A DNA stretch of 24,262 nt, from positions 1-24,262 of IMG/VR virus record IMGVR_UViG_3300035099_000678; one strand, written 5' to 3'. The notes below the pieces were generated by a model, which ran no database searches, was not told the DNA's origin, and saw only the letters and a list, made by a program, of their open reading frames with translations. Source of the stretch: a virus. The translations under genes were made by a program, and so were the position numbers. Below, piece by piece: positions 15,101-22,615 of the stretch (the first letter of the stretch is position 1; each line of letters begins with the position of its first letter).

Positions 15101-16281
15101 TGCTCGATGAGGCGGCGAAATCATCCTCGGCTTTCGCCGACGAGCTCGAGGTCGCCCGGAAAGCCCTGGAGCTGAAACCCCTGCTTGACGGCCTCAAGAG
15201 CCTGCGGGATGGGATCTCCGGGATGATTCCCGCGGTTGAGACGATGTACGACCGATTTCTCAAGACAGGCGAGATTACGGAGGAGTTCGCCGCCAAGATC
15301 ACCGAACTCGGCGGGGACATTTCAAAGTTCACAGAGGTGTCGGGACTCGTCAAGCTCAACAGCTATTTCGCGGAGATGGTCCAGCACTTCCGGGACACGG
15401 GAGAGATCCTTCCCGACCTGCGCGACCTCTTCCAGCAGTTCGGTGGCGATCTTTCGGCATTGGACAAGGCCGCGGATCTGTCGGGCCTCAAGTCTTCGCT
15501 CGGCTTCATCGAGCAGCTGTCAGACGAACTCACGAAGTTCCTGCCCGAACAGACCGCGATTCAGAAGCTGATGGCCGGAAACGTGGATCAGTCGGTCATT
15601 GATGCACTCACCGGCGCGGGCATCGCTCCCGAGAGCCTGACGAAGATCACCGGCCTTTTGAAGATGGAAACCGGCTGGGACGATGCGATCAAGAAGTTCC
15701 AGGACTCGGGCAAGCTGCTACAGGGCGGCCTCCTCGAACAAGCGCTGTCGCAATATGGCGGAAGCGCCGGGCAGACCGCAGTCAGCCGATACGGAGAGGG
15801 CTTCAATACCGTTACCGACCAGCTGCTCGCCGCGACCAAGGCCGCAATGGATGCCGCTTTTCGCAATGAAAGAACCGGCGTCCTCGACATCCTGAAGCAG
15901 GCTGCCGGAGACATCACGACACAGGTCGGCAACATCACGAAGCCGATCGAGGACCAATTCACTATCGTGAGCACGAACATCCAGACGGCGTTTCAGACGG
16001 CGGCCGCGGCGGCGATCGCCGAACTCGATAAGATCCTCGCGAAGATCGAGGAGATCAAGGACGCGACGAAGGACATAGTACCCGAACCTGTGACGCCTGG
16101 CGCGGGCGACACTCAGCCCGTCGAACCGGAGCCGGTTGAGCCTGTCCCCACGGCCGAAGCCTGGCAGGGGGCGTATATCGATCTGCGCGGCGCCACGATC
16201 TTCGGGTACGACGAGTTCGCCAGGCGCGTCGCCGAGGCGCAGGCGCTGAACGCCCGGCGTTCCGGTCTCGCGCCGGCGTGA
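12103..16281 (+). CDS. Tail tape measure protein
   Basis: This 1392-residue protein sets tail length and is ejected into the cell envelope during infection. At the rule of thumb of about 0.15 nm per residue the tail would be near 200 nm. Visible architecture: an Ala-rich helical N-terminus, a first hydrophobic segment (about 147-168), long charged coiled coil (about 400-540), a Gly/Ala-rich second hydrophobic region (about 787-825) able to span a membrane, then helical repeats with a 44-residue period (TGEI at 1055-1058 and 1099-1102, GGD at 1070-1072 and 1114-1116). It ends with a Pro/Glu-rich stretch from about 1327. No peptidase or transglycosylase motif was seen. It starts immediately after the gp10-like stop. 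Confidence 0.93.
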   Translation: MPVIGRLFYEIGGDTDRLQADLRKAVDMAKDAGLDIKRAGQSFLASFNEALNPTGLLTEKLRLLEAAGKSNSEIMAVMGNQIKAAAETAKANSQAIDPLVQKYADLANAAKGGGFSIESLGKTLTDFARNPMSAAKEGIGSFAEKLGPAAIGLAGIASAAIAAGAAIFKLAESTANEAEQITNLSLRTGIGVERVQSLQKAAELMGVSGETVISAVSKINLELGKFGTGGEFTKGITALGISLEDASGKAKPAVDLLSELRTKLLEIEDPSERAQVATAVLGRRNQELVPLLLNAKDNLFDLAKQLEDTGAVMDKVAVDQAMKLDEKLDILSVRFAKVKTIAKEAAVETALAVSDIFTGDFWKLLASNLAKGAGMQAASLASLQMRIKEAADAAIEASKKHEEAGKKAADAAGLARMKEEELYNERLKLLSQGKENVDLLLKLQEAQEKLNTAVEKGLSHKEKEKALSAVLSIRDQIKAREDEARAYEKALDAVERMQRERYEAAEKLRQKETEEEKKRLEDQHAFSAKLQMEINKAAAGLEKIKPENPLKDLLPTEKDIRDMERRSAEFNRIAGGWGKEAVSIGEEMRKQISTVVNDFGRQVAGAIVHWKGLGNAVKEFFSSLAESTLRIVIERLFNPLQKLLGDAMDSLSERFFGGGKKTTASPAPAPVSGSWGNLLGTVGSGLPDWLKAAATPAEEGPSISEILTAGNPLLQVYRPVEFSAPRTSPGFVGPTLDMVKGGAPAGGIFGVGGTAGSMIQGGLMAGGTAAFLDSFSQKGVRGWAEAIGGGAAIGAAIGSVVPVIGTAIGAAIGAAAGALAKGIQSLVTAIKGKNAYQAGSMELGRDFGGITMSPDDFKKWLGEMGISESQTYPIRKDIESSSKFLAEVAGPLAAAQGKTQEFLKSLELVKTASGTFDFRKHYQLGELTGDWSALDEAFKAAFKDSQALNQNVPDWQSKLLMLGDATRKTAADFQNLYKQFDETKTVSDEFSDFLKENAEVLDEAAKSSSAFADELEVARKALELKPLLDGLKSLRDGISGMIPAVETMYDRFLKTGEITEEFAAKITELGGDISKFTEVSGLVKLNSYFAEMVQHFRDTGEILPDLRDLFQQFGGDLSALDKAADLSGLKSSLGFIEQLSDELTKFLPEQTAIQKLMAGNVDQSVIDALTGAGIAPESLTKITGLLKMETGWDDAIKKFQDSGKLLQGGLLEQALSQYGGSAGQTAVSRYGEGFNTVTDQLLAATKAAMDAAFRNERTGVLDILKQAAGDITTQVGNITKPIEDQFTIVSTNIQTAFQTAAAAAIAELDKILAKIEEIKDATKDIVPEPVTPGAGDTQPVEPEPVEPVPTAEAWQGAYIDLRGATIFGYDEFARRVAEAQALNARRSGLAPA

Positions 16282-16304
16282 GTACCCGCTTCGGAAAGGT
16301 CAGG

Positions 16305-16328
16305 AACTGTCCAATCGATTGGACAGTT
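16305..16328 (+). promoter_or_regulatory. Perfect 24-bp palindrome
   Basis: The half-site AACTGTCCAATC (16305-16316) is followed directly by its exact reverse complement (16317-16328), with no loop bases. A second inverted repeat, GTTGTGC (16326-16332) with GCACAAC (16348-16354), overlaps its right edge. They lie in the 131-base gap between the tape measure and hub genes, the longest gap in the tail block apart from the cargo. A dimeric-regulator operator or an RNA hairpin that sets the ratio of hub to tape measure are both possible. There is no T-run for an intrinsic terminator. Confidence 0.6.
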
Positions 16329-16412
16329 GTGCGTCTTGACTGCTATTGCACAACAAAAAGAGGTTTCCAAGATCGCATGGGTTGCGAGGCGGGCCGGCAA
16401 TCCACATAGACG

Positions 16413-19346
16413 ATGATCACCGCAACCTACCGCTACTACGTCGACTGGAACGGGGATGGGGATTTCTCCGATGCGAACGAGAATATCTCCACGTTCGCAT
16501 TCGAGGCGACCTGGGAGTACGGGCGGGACTATGCCTCGCAGCTGAGCGGCAGGAGCAAGGCCGGCAGCTGCCGGATCAGCCTCGACAACTCCGACAGCCG
16601 GTTCTCGCCGTTCAACGATTCCAGCCCTCTGTACGGCCAGATGCTCCCCGGCCGCCGCGTGCGCGTCACGATGCAGGTCGGCGGCGGCGAAGAAGCCACG
16701 ATGTGGCAGGGATATCTCGAATCCGTCACGCCGAATGCGGGCGCGGTTGTGGGGATATCGACCGCGGAACTCCTGGCCTACGGCGCCCTCGCCCACAGGT
16801 CGCTGCAAAGCCAGGTATCGGCGCCGATGCACACCGACATCAAGACCGGCGATGCCATATCCGAAGTGCTCGACCAGGCGGAGTTTGCCGCGGCCGACCG
16901 TCTGATCGATCCCGGACAGGGGACGATGTCGCGATGGTGGGACAAGGGGACCGCGACCCAGGCGCTTCGCGACCTCGAGGAAACGGAAGCCGGATTCCTT
17001 CGGGAGGCAAAGGACGGGAAACTCGCATTCGAAGACCGCGCCCACCGGCTTTCGGCCCCGCACACCGTAGCGCAGGCAATCTATGGCGGCGGCAGCCTGA
17101 TGCTATGGGACCCGCGGCAGGGCGATTCCGCCAAAGGCATCTTCAATTACATCGAGGCCGCGGTCAGGACGTTCGACGTGTCCGAGGAGATGGTCCTCTG
17201 GACGCTGTCGGGCAATCCTCCCGCGATCGCGCCGGGCGCGACACTTTCGATTAAGGGCCAGTTTCCGACGCCGACGGGCCCGAGCGGATACATCGCCGTT
17301 TCCGAATGGACCACGACCGATTACCAGGCCAACAGCCAGGCCGATGGCGGCGGGGACGAGCTCACCGAGTTTATCGACGCGGTTGCAACCAAAAGCGCGA
17401 GCGAGATTCTGCTCGAGTTCACGAATAATGGCGCCGAGACGGCCTATCTGACGCTTTGCCGCTGCCACGGAATCGCCATTGTGGAAAGCGACTCGGCCAA
17501 AGTCTGGGCCGAGGACGCGGAAAGCAAGGAGCAGTTCGGGTATCTCCCCTATACGAATGTCGGCAAGTTCCTGACGAACATCCAGGAGGCGCAGGACCGC
17601 TGCGACCATTTCCTCGCGATCTACAAGGATCCGGTACCGATCGTCTCGTTCGACCTGAAGGCGAACTACGACGCCGCGCATCTCGCGGAAGCCCAGAGCC
17701 GCGATGTGAGCGACAGAATCACAATTCGCGCCGGCGCTCCCTACGGCCTTTTCATCGATGAGGACTTCTTTGTCGAATGGATCCGCCACACGGTCGGCAG
17801 GGACAAACGCCATGTCGTGACGCTGCTCTGCTCCTCGGTCGTCTCGCACCATTGGCCGGCGAGCGGCACGCCGTACGAGCCCAGGGTAATTCCGCCGATC
17901 ACCGGCGGCGGATCGCCGCATGTGCCCGACGACCTGTGGACAAACGCAATCTCGAACGGACTCGGTCTCGACATGGGCTGTGCCGCGGACAAATGGAATG
18001 TGGACATAGACGGCGCCGAGTTTCGGGCGCAGCTCTTCGGAGTCGGTTTCTCGGACAAATCGGTCGATCTCCGGACACCAGCCGAGGGCGGAACGCTCGA
18101 GCACAACGGCACGGACCAATGGGTCGTATCGGGCCTGAAGGCCAACATGTATGGCGCCCGGTTCTTCATCAAAGCCGCGCAGCAGGGGCGGCTGTATTTT
18201 GTCTTCCGGCTTCACAATACCAAGGGCTGGAGCGTCTGGAGCGACGGCAATGACACACCCGAGGTCGTCACCGACTTCATCGACACCGAAGACCAGGCGC
18301 TTGCCGACACCGGTCCACCCGCAGACTGGGCGGTCGAGGTCATCAAGGGAATCGCCGACGGCACCTGCCGCGTGCGCGCGTCCAGGCCGAAAACGAACAG
18401 CCACAAGATCCTGTTCGCGTTCTTCCAGATCAAGGACTCGACAACGGGGCAGTGGCGGGACATCAACTCCGATTCCGGCGTTGCGGGATCATCCGATGTC
18501 CTTTACGACGGCAGCGCCATCAGCCATTCGCTCGACCCGATCACAGGCGAGCTGACGATCGACGAGGGCGGCCCGGCCGATTTCGGCGCCGGCCTGGCCG
18601 GTGGGCTGCTCCTGATGGATGTCCGCGCCGGGCAGTTCGACGAGAAATATTGCGTCTGGAACGGGATCGGCTCCTCCCAGATCAGCGGCAATAAGATCAC
18701 GGATCGTTTCGGCATCAGGCTCGCCGCCGATCCGGACGAGGACGGCAAGTACCACGACGTGCGCATCATGATCGTGAAGCCGCCGTGGGAGTGGACCGCC
18801 GAAGGATACCAGGGCGCCCAGACCGGCCTTGGCATGTACATGGGCGAGTACTGGCGAAACGGCGGCGACAAGGCAACCCAGACCTTCGAGTCGATCGATA
18901 TTCCGTACGATTCCACAGTCGATTTCGAGGACCTGCAGGGCCGGGTGTGGTTTGCGAACGCATACTCATTCTCGGATGACGACACTGTCTCGCCGTGCCC
19001 GACCGATCCGCCGCCGGGAGGAAACGACCCGGGCGTCATCATCATCAAGACCGAGACGCCCATCGTGATCGACTGCAACCTGGGGAGCATCTTCTACCTG
19101 CTCCTGACCGCGGACGCGATCCTCGATCCGCTGAAGAACGCAAAACACTGCAAGCCCGTCATCCTCGTGGTGCAGCAGGACGAAACGGGCGGCCACAAGC
19201 TCGTGCTTGATGAAAAGTACAACACGGGCTGGGACATCGACGATGTCGCCCTGTCCGGTGAAAGCGAAAGCCGCGATTACTTCGGTTTCATGTACAACGC
19301 CGACTATGACGTGATCGACGTGGTCGCCTTCGTGAGGGGGTACTGA
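16413..19346 (+). CDS. Tail hub/tip protein with fibre-like C-terminus
   Basis: A 977-residue protein placed directly after the tape measure, where siphoviruses encode the distal tail and hub proteins. The N-terminus contains YVDWNGDGDFSDANE (residues 9-23), an acidic loop resembling a calcium-binding turn. It is followed by DSRFSPFNDSSPLYGQMLPG and RRVRVTMQ, a pattern I know from phage minor tail/hub proteins. A helical linker with ATQALRDLEETEAGFLREAKDGKLAFEDRAHR then leads to beta-rich hub-like sequence to about 500. The middle (500-860) is beta-rich and unassigned. Residues from about 872 to the end (QQDETGGHKLVLDE, ESRDYFGFMYN, DVVAFVRGY) resemble C-terminal domains of tail fibres. The start choice is moderately secure, as the ribosome binding site is weak. 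Confidence 0.75.
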   Translation: MITATYRYYVDWNGDGDFSDANENISTFAFEATWEYGRDYASQLSGRSKAGSCRISLDNSDSRFSPFNDSSPLYGQMLPGRRVRVTMQVGGGEEATMWQGYLESVTPNAGAVVGISTAELLAYGALAHRSLQSQVSAPMHTDIKTGDAISEVLDQAEFAAADRLIDPGQGTMSRWWDKGTATQALRDLEETEAGFLREAKDGKLAFEDRAHRLSAPHTVAQAIYGGGSLMLWDPRQGDSAKGIFNYIEAAVRTFDVSEEMVLWTLSGNPPAIAPGATLSIKGQFPTPTGPSGYIAVSEWTTTDYQANSQADGGGDELTEFIDAVATKSASEILLEFTNNGAETAYLTLCRCHGIAIVESDSAKVWAEDAESKEQFGYLPYTNVGKFLTNIQEAQDRCDHFLAIYKDPVPIVSFDLKANYDAAHLAEAQSRDVSDRITIRAGAPYGLFIDEDFFVEWIRHTVGRDKRHVVTLLCSSVVSHHWPASGTPYEPRVIPPITGGGSPHVPDDLWTNAISNGLGLDMGCAADKWNVDIDGAEFRAQLFGVGFSDKSVDLRTPAEGGTLEHNGTDQWVVSGLKANMYGARFFIKAAQQGRLYFVFRLHNTKGWSVWSDGNDTPEVVTDFIDTEDQALADTGPPADWAVEVIKGIADGTCRVRASRPKTNSHKILFAFFQIKDSTTGQWRDINSDSGVAGSSDVLYDGSAISHSLDPITGELTIDEGGPADFGAGLAGGLLLMDVRAGQFDEKYCVWNGIGSSQISGNKITDRFGIRLAADPDEDGKYHDVRIMIVKPPWEWTAEGYQGAQTGLGMYMGEYWRNGGDKATQTFESIDIPYDSTVDFEDLQGRVWFANAYSFSDDDTVSPCPTDPPPGGNDPGVIIIKTETPIVIDCNLGSIFYLLLTADAILDPLKNAKHCKPVILVVQQDETGGHKLVLDEKYNTGWDIDDVALSGESESRDYFGFMYNADYDVIDVVAFVRGY

Positions 19347-20153
19347 GTGGCAGTCCCGAATTTCCTGACCACCGTGTTCCGATTCGTCGAGATCCTGACC
19401 TCGGACACGCAGGACATCATCAATGGCCTCTACAGCGAGCTCGTGACAAACGGCGGCTGGACCTGCGCGGCCGGCGGCCTCGGGCAGTCGCCCACGACAT
19501 TCAAGTCTCCGGACAGGGCTGATGGTCTCTTCTTCGCGATCCAGTGCTCGCGGGTCAGCGCGTCGAGAATCTCCTACGTGGTCAAAGATCACATGGGGCT
19601 GCTCGTCAACAACGACACCGAAACTCGGCAAGGGATAGCGGGCACATCCTACGTCAGGCTCTACACGAGCCCCGCGCAGGTGATTGTGGATTCGGGAGGT
19701 GCATCAGCCGGAACGCCGGAATGTTGGGGCTGCGGAATCATGGACAGGACCCCGGAGCCGATCGACAAACCTCGGCCCTGCTACTGGGCTTCGCGCGGCC
19801 CGCGCACGCCGGCCGACGCGCTCACGTACAATGTCTGGAACAACACATGGACGCTCAAGGTCGGCGGCTCCTCGTATGTGTCGGGCAGCTACGACGTCAT
19901 CAACGAGCGGGCGCCGTCAGTCTCGCAGTACCAGGATAAGTTCACGTGCGCGGGCACGATGTTCTTCGCGCCGCTCGAGTTCATCGATGGCGGCTGGCTG
20001 CTCGGCAGAGCGCACGGGATCCTGATGGCCGAGTGGAGCCTGCCCGACCAAGGCGTGTTCGACGTTCCGATCGATCCCGAGACGCTGGGCACGTTCAAGA
20101 TCCTGGGCTGGAATATCAGCAACGCGGCGAAGCTCTGCGCGAGGATTGCATAA
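19347..20153 (+). CDS. Tip-region tandem paralogue 1 (type A)
   Basis: A 268-residue protein with a GTG start directly after the hub TGA. It shares an N-terminal module with the next three genes: M-[AG]-[VI]-P, [FY]-R-[FY], then D-x-Q-x-I-I. Type A sequence then follows: LVTNGGWTCAAGGLGQSPTTFKSP, ADGLFF, and a distal ECWGCGIMDRTPEPI with YWASRGPR. Its closest relative in the window is the third copy, not its immediate neighbour. The position after the hub suggests a virion tip or receptor-interaction role, but no known fold or enzyme motif is recognised. Cysteines at several sites are shared with the third copy. Confidence 0.7.
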   Translation: MAVPNFLTTVFRFVEILTSDTQDIINGLYSELVTNGGWTCAAGGLGQSPTTFKSPDRADGLFFAIQCSRVSASRISYVVKDHMGLLVNNDTETRQGIAGTSYVRLYTSPAQVIVDSGGASAGTPECWGCGIMDRTPEPIDKPRPCYWASRGPRTPADALTYNVWNNTWTLKVGGSSYVSGSYDVINERAPSVSQYQDKFTCAGTMFFAPLEFIDGGWLLGRAHGILMAEWSLPDQGVFDVPIDPETLGTFKILGWNISNAAKLCARIA

Positions 20154-20993
20154 ATGGCGGTTCCGCATTTCCTCAGCACGGGATTCAGGTTCAAGGAGCG
20201 GGTCAGCGTCAGCGATGTCCAGGCAATCATCGACGATTTCGATGGCGAAGTACTTGCGGTCGACAACCCCGGTCTCGGATGGAGTGCGTGGTCGTTCCTC
20301 GGCGGCGGCGGCTACCGGAGCCCGATCGATCAATGGGGCAGGCGCTTCGACGTCTACCTGTCGCGGGTCACGCAGCAGAAGCTGCAAATGGAGGTTCGCG
20401 ACCAGAGCGGCATCTCGCTATGCACGCGCCGGATCAACTGCCCTTCCGCGAACACCTGGACGGCGCGGATCTTCACCGGGCAGTACCATGCGGTGATCGA
20501 TGTCATGATGGGATCGGCCGTGCCTGAAGCGCTTTATGGTGGCATCCTCGACCTGAGCCCGGACACGCAGGACGCTCACCAGCATTATGTTTACGGCGGC
20601 GGTTTCCGGAACATAAGCGACACGAACGATTACCTTAACGATGTCTTCACTGTTTTCATGCTCGATGATGCGACCCCGATGTCAAAGTCGCGCGGGACGA
20701 TCTTCTGCGGAGCCGGCTCGGGTTCGGCTGTGGGACGCAAGACTCTGAGCGGCGCGCGGGTGTACCGGCCGAGGGAACTCTGGTGCCAGCAGACCGGGGC
20801 CGGCGGCACCTATGGATACATGCACTACGCCGGAAGGTGCTTCCAGCAGCTGCTCTGCCCGGCCAATCTCGCCAAAGGGGCGAGGATCTATGTGCCGATC
20901 GACACCGGCGTCATCGGCGAGTTCATCGTGGCCGGCGGCGTCGCCGGCAACAATGCCGATACTGCCTGGGCTCTCTGCGTGAGGTGCGCGTAA
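20154..20993 (+). CDS. Tip-region tandem paralogue 2 (type B)
   Basis: A 279-residue protein whose ATG follows the previous TAA with no gap. After the shared N-terminal module (FRFKERVSVSDVQAIIDDF) it carries type B sequence: RSPIDQWGRRFDVYLSR, EVRDQSGISLCTRRIN, NTWTARIFTGQYH, YVYGGGFRN, RPRELW and a C-terminal VPIDTGVIGEFIVAGG. The fourth copy shows the same landmarks in the same order. It is likely a structural tip-region protein that docks through the common N-terminus; the specific function is unknown. Confidence 0.7.
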   Translation: MAVPHFLSTGFRFKERVSVSDVQAIIDDFDGEVLAVDNPGLGWSAWSFLGGGGYRSPIDQWGRRFDVYLSRVTQQKLQMEVRDQSGISLCTRRINCPSANTWTARIFTGQYHAVIDVMMGSAVPEALYGGILDLSPDTQDAHQHYVYGGGFRNISDTNDYLNDVFTVFMLDDATPMSKSRGTIFCGAGSGSAVGRKTLSGARVYRPRELWCQQTGAGGTYGYMHYAGRCFQQLLCPANLAKGARIYVPIDTGVIGEFIVAGGVAGNNADTAWALCVRCA

Positions 20994-20995
20994 GC

Positions 20996-21805
20996 ATGGG
21001 AATACCGGCGCATTGGAACACGTCCTTCAGGTACAAGGAGACGCTTGCCGTTATTGATGTCCAGACCATCATTGACGACCTCTACGCCGAGCTCGTGACG
21101 AACGGTGGTTGGACGTGCACGGCGGGAGGCGTCGGGCAGAGCCCGACGACATTCAAATCTCCCGCGCGGGCGGATGGTTTGTTCTTTACTGTCCAATGCA
21201 CGCGCGTCAGTGCCACGCGCGTTGGCTACGTTGCGCGCGACTGCGCGGGCATGCTGATAAACAACCAGACGTCGAGTACGCAGGACATCGATGCCGCGCC
21301 AGGAACGACTGTCCACTATTTCACGGGTCCGCTCCATCTGTGTGTGAACACCGAGCGGACGACGCCGGAGTGCTTCGCCTGTGGCGCGCTTGACCAGTCA
21401 CCCGAGCCGATCATCGGAGCGCCGCGCGCCTCGTACTGGGCCGGCAATGGCCCGCGCGGGAATACCGGCACCTGGCTCGTTTCGGGCTGGACAACGAACT
21501 GGGCGCTTGCCAAGGATGGGACGGCATATGCCAGCTCGCAGCGTGCGATTGGCCGCGGCTGCCCAACATCGCACCGCCGCTGGCACGCAAACGGGACGAC
21601 CCTCATAGAGCCGTTCGAGATAGGCGATTCGACAAATCCCGAGGTGCTGCTCGGCAGGGTCTTCCAGGCGGCTATCGTTCCGGAGCAGCTGGCCTTCGCC
21701 GCGGAGATCACGGTTCCTCTTGGCGACGGTTCGAGCACTGGCGTTTTCAAGGTCGTCGGGCTGATAACGACGGGCAACGCGCGGGTGGCATTCAGAAAGG
21801 CGTAG
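20996..21805 (+). CDS. Tip-region tandem paralogue 3 (type A)
   Basis: A 269-residue protein starting at the ATG 20996, two bases after the previous stop. A longer in-frame ORF from 20783 lies inside the upstream gene and lacks the MGIP start that the fourth copy shares. It matches copy 1 across its length: LVTNGGWTCTAGGVGQSPTT, FKSPARADGLFFTVQC, ECFACGALDQSPEPI and YWAGNGPRGN. Conservation is also evident at DNA level around 21085-21215 compared with 19435-19565. Divergence is concentrated in the second half, which could reflect selection on an exposed surface. Same unknown tip-region role as copy 1. Confidence 0.7.
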   Translation: MGIPAHWNTSFRYKETLAVIDVQTIIDDLYAELVTNGGWTCTAGGVGQSPTTFKSPARADGLFFTVQCTRVSATRVGYVARDCAGMLINNQTSSTQDIDAAPGTTVHYFTGPLHLCVNTERTTPECFACGALDQSPEPIIGAPRASYWAGNGPRGNTGTWLVSGWTTNWALAKDGTAYASSQRAIGRGCPTSHRRWHANGTTLIEPFEIGDSTNPEVLLGRVFQAAIVPEQLAFAAEITVPLGDGSSTGVFKVVGLITTGNARVAFRKA

Positions 21806-21807
21806 CC

Positions 21808-22611
21808 ATGGGAATCCCGACGTTCCTTAACTCGAGCTACAGGTATTTCAGCCGGGTTGGCGCGAGCGACGTGCAGCAGATCATTGACGACTTCCAGACG
21901 GAAGTCCTGGCCAACATGCCCACCTGGACGAACCCGGGCGCGGGACTTTACAAATCGCCGGTCGATGCCGACGGCAGGTGGATGGATGTCCTCCTGACAA
22001 AGATCTCGGCGAGCAAGCTCGAGATGAGGCTGCGAGATCAGCTCGGGCAGACGATCTGCACCCGCAGGATCAATAACACCTCCGGCGCGGGCAACACGTG
22101 GACGGTTCACACCATGACCGGTCAGTACCACATGAATGTCAGCGTCGATTCGGGCACCGGCTGGGAAGGACTCGGCGCCTTCATCCTCGACCAAACGCCG
22201 GAAGCGCAAGGCTCGAACGCGCGTTACGTGTGCGGCGGCGGCTATCGCAGCAACGCCGATTCCGCCGATGGCTACTGGAGCGCGCTCAGGTGGTTCATGA
22301 TGGACAATAACGCCGCGGCATACGCCGAGCGCGTGACGCAATGGTACGCAGTTTCCGCGGCGTCATCCTCGGCGATGTTCACGCTCAATGGAACGCGGAT
22401 CATCCGCCCGATGGGCCTGTGGACCAAACCGGCGGGAGAGGTTTCGTATTACCGGTTCCACGGCCGCGCCTACCAGCACGTGCTGGTCGAAAGCGGCGTT
22501 GCGACGGGATCGAAGCTGACGATACCGATAGACGTCGGGTTGTCGGGATTGTTCTTCGTGGCGGCGGTGCCTTCCGGAGCATCCACCAAGGTCGCAATCA
22601 GAATAGGTTGA
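21808..22611 (+). CDS. Tip-region tandem paralogue 4 (type B)
   Basis: A 267-residue protein starting two bases after copy 3. The shared N-terminus (MGIPTFLNSSYRYFSRVGAS then DVQQIIDDF) is followed by type B landmarks: YKSPVDADGRWMDVLLTK, RLRDQLGQTICTRRIN, NTWTVHTMTGQYH, YVCGGGYRS, RPMGLW and IPIDVGLSGLFFVAA. It is therefore the partner of copy 2 and completes an A-B-A-B order. No catalytic motif is recognised. Confidence 0.7.
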   Translation: MGIPTFLNSSYRYFSRVGASDVQQIIDDFQTEVLANMPTWTNPGAGLYKSPVDADGRWMDVLLTKISASKLEMRLRDQLGQTICTRRINNTSGAGNTWTVHTMTGQYHMNVSVDSGTGWEGLGAFILDQTPEAQGSNARYVCGGGYRSNADSADGYWSALRWFMMDNNAAAYAERVTQWYAVSAASSSAMFTLNGTRIIRPMGLWTKPAGEVSYYRFHGRAYQHVLVESGVATGSKLTIPIDVGLSGLFFVAAVPSGASTKVAIRIG

Positions 22612-22615
22612 CGGT

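Noticed and set aside
16336-16364. Promoter in the tape measure-hub gap (TTGACT at 16336)
   Set aside because: At 17 bases spacing the -10 position reads AGAGGT, with no match to TATAAT.
17103-18404. Minus-strand ORF (433 codons) opposite the hub gene
   Set aside because: Same antisense artefact; low-complexity Arg/Val/Asp composition and no family resemblance. The ones at 2960-3844 and 4320-5219 were rejected for the same reason.
19347-22611. Diversity-generating retroelement acting on the paralogue cluster
   Set aside because: The copies differ throughout rather than at adenine positions of a short variable repeat, and no reverse transcriptase or template repeat is in the window.
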